A DNA stretch of 64,000 bases from CAYXAA01 sp964462985 (GTDB taxonomy: Bacteria > Pseudomonadota > Alphaproteobacteria > Rhizobiales > Stappiaceae): contig CAYXAA010000021.1 in NCBI GenBank assembly GCA_964462985.1, forward strand, positions 1 to 64,000, given 5' to 3'. Position 1 is the stretch's first letter; every line of letters begins with the position of its first letter. Shown here one piece after another: positions 42,057 through 49,307 of this stretch. Below the pieces are notes generated by a model. The model did not search any database, was not told the origin of the DNA, and worked only from the letters and a program-made list of their open reading frames with translations. Position numbers and translations under genes: made by a program.

Positions 42057-43379
42057 GTGACAGCCACGGACCAGCCGAGCCAGCACGACGTCGTGATCCG
42101 CGTGCTCGACGGAATGGGCGGGATCGCAGCCGACGATTGGGACCGGCTCGCCAATCCGGCCTGGCGGATCGGGCCGCGCGGGCGGATCGAACGCAAACTT
42201 GAATCAATCTGCAAGGATCCCGCAGCAACACATCAAGCAGCGGAATCGATCTCCGAAGTTGCGGACTCAAACTCTGAGCCTATCGATTTCAACCCATTCA
42301 TATCCCACGCGTTTCTTTCCTCCCTCGAGGAAGCTGGATGCGCAACGGCACGGACCGGCTGGCGCCCTCGCCACCTGCTGATAGAGGGCCAGGCCGGTCG
42401 TCCGATCGCCGCCATGCCCTGCTATCTGAAATCCCACTCCCAGGGCGAGTACGTCTTCGACTACGGCTGGGCCGACGCCTTCCACCGCGCCGGCGGCGAG
42501 TATTATCCAAAGCTGCAATCTTCTGTCCCGTTTACCCCGGCGACGGGACGGCGCTTCCTCACCGCTCCGGGCGTCGACCGCGAAACGGCGATCGCAGCCC
42601 TGTGCGGCGGGCTGACCGAACTCAGCCGGCTCAGCGGCGCCTCTTCCGCGCATGTCACCTTCCTCACCGAGGCGGAGTGGCAGGCGGCGGGTGCGATCGG
42701 CTTCCTGCAGCGCCAGGACAAGCAGTTCCATTTCACCGACCAGGGCTTCGGCACGTTCGACGGTTTTCTCGAGGCCCTGGCATCGCGCAAGCGCAAGCAG
42801 ATCCGCAAGGAGCGGCGCGAGGCGCTCGCCGACGGCATTTCCATCGAATGGGTCACCGGAAGTGACCTGACGGAGGCGCATTGGGACGCGTTTTTTGCGT
42901 TCTACATGGACACCGGCGGCCGCAAGTGGGGCCGCCCGTATCTCAACCGCCGCTTCTTCTCGCTGCTCGGCGAACGCCTCGCAGAGCGCGTCCTGCTGGT
43001 GATGGCCAGGCGGAGTGGCCGTTACATCGCCGGCGCCCTCAACCTCATCGGCTCCAACACGCTGTTCGGCCGCAACTGGGGCTGCATCGAGGACCACCCG
43101 ATGCTGCATTTCGAGGTCTGCTACTATCAGGCGATCGACTTCGCCCTGGACCGGGGCCTGAAGCGGGTCGAGGCCGGCGCACAGGGCGCGCACAAGCTTG
43201 CCCGCGGCTACTTGCCCGCCACCACCTTTTCTGTCCACTGGATCGCCCATCCCGGCCTGCGTGACGCCGTCGCGCGCTACCTGCGCGACGAACGCCGCGC
43301 CGTGGCCTACGAGGGCGAGGCGCTGGCGGAGCATTCGCCTTTCCGCAAGATCTCCACAACCGGCGACAACCCGTTCTGA
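42057..43379 (+). CDS. DUF482/FemAB-like acyltransferase with an N-terminal insertion
   Basis: A 440-residue protein of the peptidogalycan biosynthesis/recognition (DUF482) family, with tandem GNAT folds related to FemAB. The conserved parts are F-I-S-H-A-F-L-S-S-L-E-E-A-G-C, Y-V-F-D-Y-G-W-A-D-A-F, F-T-P-A-T-G-R-R, R-K-R-K-Q-I-R-K-E-R and Y-Y-Q-A-I-D-F-A-L-D-R-G-L. Between an early D-R-L-A-N-P and the F-I-S-H motif lies an extra stretch of about 45 residues, rich in Ser and acidic residues and encoded by lower-GC DNA. The start is GTG at 42057, after GGAGAG. Confidence 0.85.
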   Translation: MTATDQPSQHDVVIRVLDGMGGIAADDWDRLANPAWRIGPRGRIERKLESICKDPAATHQAAESISEVADSNSEPIDFNPFISHAFLSSLEEAGCATARTGWRPRHLLIEGQAGRPIAAMPCYLKSHSQGEYVFDYGWADAFHRAGGEYYPKLQSSVPFTPATGRRFLTAPGVDRETAIAALCGGLTELSRLSGASSAHVTFLTEAEWQAAGAIGFLQRQDKQFHFTDQGFGTFDGFLEALASRKRKQIRKERREALADGISIEWVTGSDLTEAHWDAFFAFYMDTGGRKWGRPYLNRRFFSLLGERLAERVLLVMARRSGRYIAGALNLIGSNTLFGRNWGCIEDHPMLHFEVCYYQAIDFALDRGLKRVEAGAQGAHKLARGYLPATTFSVHWIAHPGLRDAVARYLRDERRAVAYEGEALAEHSPFRKISTTGDNPF

Positions 43380-43584
43380 CCAATCGGCTTTTGCCACCGC
43401 TTGAATCAGATTGTGAGGCCCTCGCCAGGTTCCGGCGCTACCGCCCGTTGAGTCGGCGTCTGAAGCAGTTGAATCGATGTGTTGGCTGGTGCCGCCGGCC
43501 GGCCGTGGCGAAGGAGCCGCTTCCCCTTGCCCGACCCCGGTGAGGCCTTCTAGAACTGGACGACGCTGCAACGGAGGCCCTGCA

Positions 43585-44019
43585 ATGCCCTCACCCGTCT
43601 ACGACGACCAGAACATCTTCGCCAAGATCCTGCGCGGCGAATTGCCGTGCCACAAGGTCTACGAGGACGACAAAACGATCGCTTTCATGGACATCATGCC
43701 GCGCGGTGACGGCCACACGCTGGTGCTGCCCAAGGCACCGTCGCGCAACATCCTCGACATTGAGCCGGAGGATCTCTTTGCCGCGATGGCGACGGCGCAA
43801 AAGGTCGCGCGCGCAGCGATGAAGGCCTTCAATGCCGACGGCGCCACCATCCAGCAGTTCTCCGAGCCGGCCGGCGGCCAGGTGGTGTTCCACACCCACA
43901 TCCACGTCATTCCGCGCTTCGAGGGCGTCGCGCTGAAGCCGCACACCGGCGAGATGGCCGACCAGGCGGTCCTTGCCGATCATGCCGCAAGGCTCAGGGC
44001 CGCGCTCGAGGCCTCATAG
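43585..44019 (+). CDS. HIT family protein
   Basis: A 144-residue histidine-triad nucleotide-binding hydrolase, active on AMP-lysine-like or dinucleotide substrates. The triad is H103-T-H105-I-H107-V-I. N-terminal I-F-A-K-I-L-R-G-E-L-P and M-D-I-M-P-R-G-D-G-H-T-L-V are also typical. CGGAGG upstream decides the ATG at 43585. Its end overlaps the convergent azlD end by six bases. Confidence 0.93.
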   Translation: MPSPVYDDQNIFAKILRGELPCHKVYEDDKTIAFMDIMPRGDGHTLVLPKAPSRNILDIEPEDLFAAMATAQKVARAAMKAFNADGATIQQFSEPAGGQVVFHTHIHVIPRFEGVALKPHTGEMADQAVLADHAARLRAALEAS

Positions 44020-44361
44020 GTTAAGCAGCAGCCCGGCGAGCAGCACCGCCTCCGTCGCGGCGATGCCCACCAGCACACGGCGGCCGGCGACGAAATAGAT
44101 CGCAAAGCCGGTTGCCATCGCCGCCAGCCTGAGCCAGAGCGGCGCTTCGGCCAGCGCTCCGACCGGAAACAGCACCAGGCGGGCGATAACGCCCGCCACC
44201 AGCGCCGTGGCAACCGCCCTTACCCACAGCAGGATCTCGCTGTCGTCCCGGATCCGGCCGGCGGCGATGACGCCGAGCCATCGCCACAGGTCCGTTGCGA
44301 TCCAGCCGGCGACGAGGATCATCACGTAAGGCCACCACCAGGCCTCCGCCGCCACGCTCAC
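44014..44361 (-). CDS. azlD: AzlD-like branched-chain amino acid exporter subunit
   Basis: A 115-residue membrane protein with four predicted helices. It is the small partner that with AzlC forms an exporter of branched-chain amino acids (and analogues). The start is GTG at 44361, in a GTGA overlap with azlC. Similarity rests on size, topology and adjacency to azlC rather than a strong motif. Confidence 0.85.
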   Translation of the reverse strand: MSVAAEAWWWPYVMILVAGWIATDLWRWLGVIAAGRIRDDSEILLWVRAVATALVAGVIARLVLFPVGALAEAPLWLRLAAMATGFAIYFVAGRRVLVGIAATEAVLLAGLLLNL

Positions 44362-45098
44362 GCGCCCCGCCTCGCGAGCCGGCCGGCCGCATAGGCCAGC
44401 GTGCCGCCGACAAGGCCCGACCACAGCAGGTCGAGACCCGGGGTGAGGACGAAGAACACCGGGCCGAGCGCAAGCCCCGCGATCATGGCGGCCTTGTCGG
44501 TCGCCTGCCGCGATGCACCCCACAGCGACAGCAGGAAATAGATCGGCGTCAGCAGGAACAGTGCGGCCGCCACCGGTATCGGCAGCCGCTCGACCATCAG
44601 ATAGGCCGCGATCGTTACGGCGACATTCGCCAAGGACAGCGTTGCGGCGAAGCCGGCGAAGAACGGAATGCGGGCCGAGCGCGGCAGGTCGGGCAGCTTG
44701 GCCATCGCGAACACCCAGGCGGTGACCGCGACGAAGTGCGACAGCACGAACAGCTGCCAGCGCGGCGTATCCCGGTCGCGGACGACCGGCACCCACGCCA
44801 CCGTCATCGGCAGCAGGCGGACGGCCGAAAGGCCTACCGCGAGAGCCGCCGCCGCAAGGCTGGAGCCTCCCGTCATGGCCCCGATCAGCACCACCATGCT
44901 CGGCAGAGCCCAGATCGTCGCCGTCATCAGCGCCGCCTGCTCGATCGGCACCCCGCTCTCGCGCGCCAGGCTGGCGAAGCCGACGAAGGCGGCCATCAAG
45001 ATCGCCGCTGGAGGGCTGACGATGTGGCGACAGCCTTTGAGGAACCAGCGAAGGGAGGATTGGGACCCGTCGGACAGGTCGGCGTCTTGAGGCGGCAT
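44358..45098 (-). CDS. azlC: AzlC-like branched-chain amino acid exporter subunit
   Basis: A 246-residue inner-membrane protein. It fits the AzlC family: F-L-K-G-C-R start, G-F-A-S-L-A-R-E-S-G, A-L-P-S-M-V-V-L-I-G-A-M, then L-S-A-V-R-L-L-P-M-T (the family's R-x-x-L-P-M motif), with about eight helices. It is paired with azlD on the same strand. In other bacteria such pairs are controlled by Lrp-type regulators; none is seen here. Confidence 0.9.
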   Translation of the reverse strand: MPPQDADLSDGSQSSLRWFLKGCRHIVSPPAAILMAAFVGFASLARESGVPIEQAALMTATIWALPSMVVLIGAMTGGSSLAAAALAVGLSAVRLLPMTVAWVPVVRDRDTPRWQLFVLSHFVAVTAWVFAMAKLPDLPRSARIPFFAGFAATLSLANVAVTIAAYLMVERLPIPVAAALFLLTPIYFLLSLWGASRQATDKAAMIAGLALGPVFFVLTPGLDLLWSGLVGGTLAYAAGRLARRGA

Positions 45099-45299
45099 GG
45101 CGACGGCTGTGTGGTAGGGAAAACAACTATGCCCAATTCGCTGACGGGTTCAACACGCGAGGCCGACAGACTTCCGCGCACCGATGCGCCGCCACCTCCC
45201 ACCGAAAGCCTTTGATTTCAGGGCAATAGAACCAGTATCGGCGATCATTCCGGGGTCGCGTGCCCAAACCGCAGACCAGCCATGTGTCCTGCACATGGA

Positions 45300-45332
45300 A
45301 ACGGGACCGCAGCGACTGGCCGCGGTCCCGTT
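45300..45332 (-). terminator. probable terminator hairpin downstream of clpA
   Basis: AACGGGACCGC and GCGGTCCCGTT form an 11-bp stem with an 11-base loop, 18 bases after the clpA stop. On the minus strand only a short T-run (TTTCC) follows, so termination may be partial. Confidence 0.55.
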
Positions 45333-45350
45333 CAATTCGCGCCGCCGTGA

Positions 45351-47777
45351 TCAGTCCGCGAGCGGGACCTTGGGCACGATGCTCTTCTTGATCGGCGTCC
45401 CGAGCGCCTTTGACGTGACCGACGATGACTTCTTCGGTGCCGGCTTGCGCTTGCGCTTCGGCTTGGCGGATTTGGCCTTTTCCGGTGCCGGCCGGATCGG
45501 CTTGTCCTCTACGCTCTCCAGCAGCAGGCCTTGGCCGTCTTCCGACACGGAGACCTTCACGGTGCCGCCCTTCTTAAGCTTGCCGAACAGGACCTCGTCG
45601 GCCAGCGGCCGCTTGATGTGATGCTGGATCACCCGGCCGAGAGGCCGTGCACCCATCCGGCTGTCGTAGCCCTTGTCGGCCAGCCACTTCACGGCACCGT
45701 CGGTGAGCTCGAAGGTGACGCCGCGGTCGGCCAGCTGGGCCTCGAGCTGCATCACGAACTTCTCGACAACCTTGTAGACCACCTCCATCGGCAGGTTGCC
45801 GAACGGGATGATCGCATCGAGGCGGTTGCGGAATTCCGGGCTGAACAGCCTGTTGATCGCCTCGGTGTCATCGCCTTCGCGCTTGATGCGGTTGAAGCCG
45901 ATCGGCTCCCGGGCCATGTCGGCAGCACCCGCATTCGTCGTCATGATGAGAATGACGTTGCGGAAGTCGACCTGCTTGCCGTTGTGATCGGTCAGCTTGC
46001 CGTGATCCATCACCTGCAGCAGGATGTTGAACAGGTCTGGATGGGCCTTCTCGACCTCGTCGAGCAGGAGCACGCAGTGCGGATGCTGATCGACCCCATC
46101 GGTGAGCAGCCCGCCTTGGTCGAAGCCGACGTAGCCGGGAGGTGCGCCGATCAGCCGCGACACGGTGTGCCGCTCCATGTACTCCGACATGTCGAAGCGC
46201 AGCAGCTCGACGCCGAGCGAGGAGGCGAGCTGGCGCGCCACCTCGGTCTTGCCGACACCGGTCGGTCCGGAGAACAGGTAGCTGCCGATCGGCTTGTCCG
46301 GCTCTCGCAGCCCGGCACGGGCGAGCTTGATCGAGGACGCCAGGGCCTCGATCGCCGCGTCCTGACCGTAGACCACCCGCTTCAGCGCCTCGTCGAGGCT
46401 GGACAGCACCTCGGCGTCGTCCTTCGACACGGACTTCGGCGGGATGCGGGCCATCGAGGCGATGGTGGTCTCAATCTCCTTGACGCCGATCGTCTTGCGG
46501 CGCCGGGCTTCCGGCACCAGCATCTGCGACGCGCCGGTCTCGTCGATCACGTCGATCGCCTTGTCGGGCAGCTTGCGGTCGTTGATGTAGCGCGCTGACA
46601 ACTCGACGGCCGTCTTGATCGCGTCGTTGGTGTAGCGGACTTTGTGGAAATCCTCGAAATAAGGCTTCAGGCCCTTCAGGATCTCGATCGCATCGGCGAT
46701 CGACGGCTCGTTGACGTCGATCTTCTGGAAGCGGCGCACCAGAGCCCGGTCCTTTTCAAAGAATTGGCGGTACTCCTTGTAGGTGGTCGAGCCGATGCAG
46801 CGGATCGTGCCCGAGGCAAGCGCCGGCTTCAGCAGGTTGGACGCATCCATTGCGCCGCCGGAGGTCGCTCCGGCACCGATGACGGTGTGGATCTCGTCGA
46901 TGAACATGATCGCGCCGGGGTAGCCCTCGATCTCCTTAACGACCTGCTTCAGGCGCTCCTCGAAGTCGCCGCGATAGCGCGTGCCGGCCAGCAGCGCTCC
47001 CATATCGAGGGCAAAGATCGTCGCGCCCTTGAGCACGTCCGGCACGTCGCCGGCGACGATCCGCCGGGCCAGACCTTCGGCGATGGCGGTCTTGCCGACA
47101 CCGGGATCGCCGACGAACAACGGGTTGTTCTTCGCCCTGCGGCACAGGATCTGGATGGTTCGGGCAATCTCCGGGTCGCGGCCGATCAGCGGGTCGATCT
47201 TCCCGGACGCGGCCTTTTCGTTGAGATTGACGCAATAGGCCTCGAGCGCGTCCGTCTTTTTCTTCGCCTTCTCGTCGGTTTCCACGGTGGCCGCCTCTTC
47301 ATCGACGCCGCGAACGGGTTTGGATTCCGACACGCCGGCACGCTTCGCGATACCGTGTGAGATGTAGTTGACCGCATCGTAGCGGGTCATGTCCTGCTCT
47401 TGCAGGAAATAGGCCGCGTGGCTTTCGCGTTCCGCGAAGATTGCCACCAGCACGTTGGCCCCGGTCACTTCTTCGCGACCGGAAGACTGGACGTGGATGA
47501 CCGCGCGCTGAATGACGCGCTGGAACCCGGCCGTCGGCTTGGAGTCCTCCTCGCCGTCGGTCACGAGATTGTCGAGCTCGGTGTCGATGTAGTCGACGAG
47601 ATTGCGCCGAAGCAGGTCGAGATCGACATTGCAGGCCCGCATCACCGCCGCCGCATCCTGATCATCGATCAGCGCCAGCAGCAAGTGTTCGAGCGTAGCA
47701 TACTCCTGCTGGCGTTCGTTGGCATAGGCCAACGCCTGGTGCAGGGCTTTCTCGAGGCTTCGAGAGAATGACGGCAC
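45351..47777 (-). CDS. clpA: ATP-dependent protease ATPase subunit ClpA
   Basis: An 808-residue AAA+ unfoldase for ClpP. The N-domain (1-150) opens P-S-F-S-R-S-L-E-K-A-L-H-Q-A-L. The first Walker A is G-D-P-G-V-G-K-T (223-230) and the second G-P-T-G-V-G-K-T near residue 502. The ClpP-docking loop appears as I-G-F in the region after N-A-G-A-A-D-M. The last 45 or so residues are a Lys/Pro-rich tail. The start is GTG at 47777, giving the classic V/MPSFSRS N-terminus after AAGAGG; the ATG at 47810 would run into clpS. It follows clpS by 11 bases. Confidence 0.96.
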   Translation of the reverse strand: MPSFSRSLEKALHQALAYANERQQEYATLEHLLLALIDDQDAAAVMRACNVDLDLLRRNLVDYIDTELDNLVTDGEEDSKPTAGFQRVIQRAVIHVQSSGREEVTGANVLVAIFAERESHAAYFLQEQDMTRYDAVNYISHGIAKRAGVSESKPVRGVDEEAATVETDEKAKKKTDALEAYCVNLNEKAASGKIDPLIGRDPEIARTIQILCRRAKNNPLFVGDPGVGKTAIAEGLARRIVAGDVPDVLKGATIFALDMGALLAGTRYRGDFEERLKQVVKEIEGYPGAIMFIDEIHTVIGAGATSGGAMDASNLLKPALASGTIRCIGSTTYKEYRQFFEKDRALVRRFQKIDVNEPSIADAIEILKGLKPYFEDFHKVRYTNDAIKTAVELSARYINDRKLPDKAIDVIDETGASQMLVPEARRRKTIGVKEIETTIASMARIPPKSVSKDDAEVLSSLDEALKRVVYGQDAAIEALASSIKLARAGLREPDKPIGSYLFSGPTGVGKTEVARQLASSLGVELLRFDMSEYMERHTVSRLIGAPPGYVGFDQGGLLTDGVDQHPHCVLLLDEVEKAHPDLFNILLQVMDHGKLTDHNGKQVDFRNVILIMTTNAGAADMAREPIGFNRIKREGDDTEAINRLFSPEFRNRLDAIIPFGNLPMEVVYKVVEKFVMQLEAQLADRGVTFELTDGAVKWLADKGYDSRMGARPLGRVIQHHIKRPLADEVLFGKLKKGGTVKVSVSEDGQGLLLESVEDKPIRPAPEKAKSAKPKRKRKPAPKKSSSVTSKALGTPIKKSIVPKVPLAD

Positions 47778-47788
47778 GTGCGAACCTC

Positions 47789-48118
47789 TTACTTCTTTTC
47801 CATGACGCATTGCAGGGGATGCTGGTGCTTTCTTGCAAAATCCATCACCTGCGTCACCTTGGTCTCCGCGACTTCATAAGTATAGATGCCGCATTCACCC
47901 ACGCCGTGATGGTGAACGTGCAGCATGATCCTAGTCGCTTCGTCGCGGTTTTTCTGGAAGAACCTTTCTACGACGTGGATGACGAACTCCATCGGCGTGT
48001 AGTCGTCGTTGAGCAGGAGAACACGATAGAGGTTCGGTCGCTTCGTAACCGTCCTCGTCTTCGTGACGACAATCGTCCCGCTGTCGTCCCTATCATCCCG
48101 GTGCGTTCCGTTTGTCAT
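47789..48118 (-). CDS. clpS: ATP-dependent Clp protease adaptor ClpS
   Basis: A 109-residue N-degron adaptor that delivers substrates to ClpAP. The core shows Y-R-V-L-L-L-N-D-D-Y-T-P-M-E-F-V, the ClpA-binding helix region H-V-H-H-H-G-V-G-E-C-G-I-Y-T-Y-E-V-A-E-T-K, and the substrate-pocket residues N37-D-D and M43. The first 25 residues are a polar, flexible tail as expected. Operon with clpA. Confidence 0.96.
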   Translation of the reverse strand: MTNGTHRDDRDDSGTIVVTKTRTVTKRPNLYRVLLLNDDYTPMEFVIHVVERFFQKNRDEATRIMLHVHHHGVGECGIYTYEVAETKVTQVMDFARKHQHPLQCVMEKK

Positions 48119-48576
48119 CGCTGCCTTGCTCGCACTGACCCAAAAACAGGCACCAAGACGGCCTCGCCCTCCAACTGTACCAACACCGCCTCGGCTGCGG
48201 AAGGGAGCATTGTCGACCCTGCTTGCGCGAGGCGACCATCGGCGGACGTCGCGCGGCCTGTATGTCGGGACGTCCCCATCGTATGTAAGGCGGCCGGTTC
48301 GAACCTCAATCCTGTCGGTTCGACAGAGTCGGTGCAACAGGCAATTCGTGATCGCCGCAAGGGCGCTCCCCCGCGTTGCCACCAGCCGGCGCCGCAGGCG
48401 CAAACCGTCCTCGAAGCCGATGGACCGATAAAGAATTGGAAACTGCCGGCAGACCGTTGCGGTCCGGCGGCTCATGCTCGGCTGTGCTGGGCCAGGGCGC
48501 CTGCAACAGGAATATGGTGCTGGAAAAGGGGATCGACAAATGAAAATGGCCCGGCAAGATGCCGAGCCATCCTCGC
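48119..48576. other. intergenic region upstream of clpS
   Basis: About 460 bases that must contain the clpS promoter. The frame that extends upstream of the clpS start is open but very Arg/Cys-rich and unlike protein. No other gene or clear RNA structure is seen. Confidence 0.45.
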
Positions 48577-48611
48577 AAAACAAAAAGCGCTCGGCCGATG
48601 GCCGAACAGCG
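48577..48611 (-). terminator. rho-independent terminator of the phasin gene
   Basis: On the minus strand a stem formed by CGCTgTTCGGCC and GGCCGAGCG with loop ATC is followed by CTTTTTGTTTTG. It begins at the base after the phasin stop codon. Confidence 0.85.
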
Positions 48612-48944
48612 TTACTTCGTCGTCTTGGCGACCATGCCCTCGTAGGGCTTGAAGGTGTCGCGGGCCAGTTCGGAGTACATCTCGCCGATCTTGGTCATCT
48701 CGCCGACGAAGCTCTCATAGGAGGACTTCAGGTAATCCGACTGCGCCTCGAACGCCTTGTCGAGCGACTTTGCGGCGACCACCCGCTCCATCGCGGCGGA
48801 GCCGTCCTCGAACGTCTTCTTCTGGTAGTCGGCGACCTCGGCCACGATCGCCTGCAGGCCCTTCGTCATGGCGCCGAAGCTCTGCATCATGACGTCCATG
48901 TTTTCTTTGCCGAGCTTCTGAATGTTGTCGAAGTTGTTGAGCAT
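48612..48944 (-). CDS. phasin family protein
   Basis: A 110-residue, wholly helical phasin. The pattern F-D-N-I-Q-K-L-G-K-E-N-M-D, A-D-Y-Q-K-K-T-F-E-D-G, and A-Q-S-D-Y-L-K-S-S-Y-E-S-F identifies the Phasin_2-like family, which coats polyhydroxyalkanoate granules. No PHA synthase lies nearby. The ATG at 48944 is preceded by GGGGA; an ATG three codons upstream is possible. Its promoter and operator-like repeat are listed separately. Confidence 0.92.
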   Translation of the reverse strand: MLNNFDNIQKLGKENMDVMMQSFGAMTKGLQAIVAEVADYQKKTFEDGSAAMERVVAAKSLDKAFEAQSDYLKSSYESFVGEMTKIGEMYSELARDTFKPYEGMVAKTTK

Positions 48945-49034
48945 TGTCCCCATCCTCAGTCGCGGTGGACCCAAGACCGGCCACCTCGCCGCAGCCCGTG
49001 TCCACGAGGCATAAAGCCGTCTTCCCTGAGATCG

Positions 49035-49077
49035 CTTTTATGCACCGCACAAGAAAAAGTCAAATGCTATATTGCAT
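49035..49077 (-). promoter_or_regulatory. phasin promoter with adjoining inverted repeat
   Basis: On the minus strand TTGACT (49063-49058), a 17-base spacer and TAAAAG (49040-49035) make a near-consensus sigma-70 promoter. Directly upstream of the -35 lies a perfect inverted repeat ATGC - 6 bases - GCAT (49064-49077). Its TGC...GCA arms resemble the sites reported for PhaR-type PHA regulators. The remainder of the 363-base gap up to 49307 shows no gene. Confidence 0.7.
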
Positions 49078-49307
49078 CGCAACATGATCCCGAGCCTCGA
49101 TCCGTCCCGTCAATCCCCGCAAAATCAAGGGCCGGACCAGCAGCCCGATCGCTCGCCTTTACACATTCGTAACCGCGTTTCGATCATGCTTGCGCCAATG
49201 CGAACCGGCGTCCAACCCCGGGGCGTGCGATGCGGGAGCGACTGTCGATCCAACGCTGGCCGCATCGTCGGGAACACAGGTCCCCGTGCCCTGAGGGGCG
49301 CCGGTGG

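Noticed and set aside
42267..43571. Leftward 434-codon frame over the FemAB-like gene
   Set aside because: Antisense shadow; its N-terminal Ser/Asp repeats come from the same low-GC GANTC blocks discussed in the findings.
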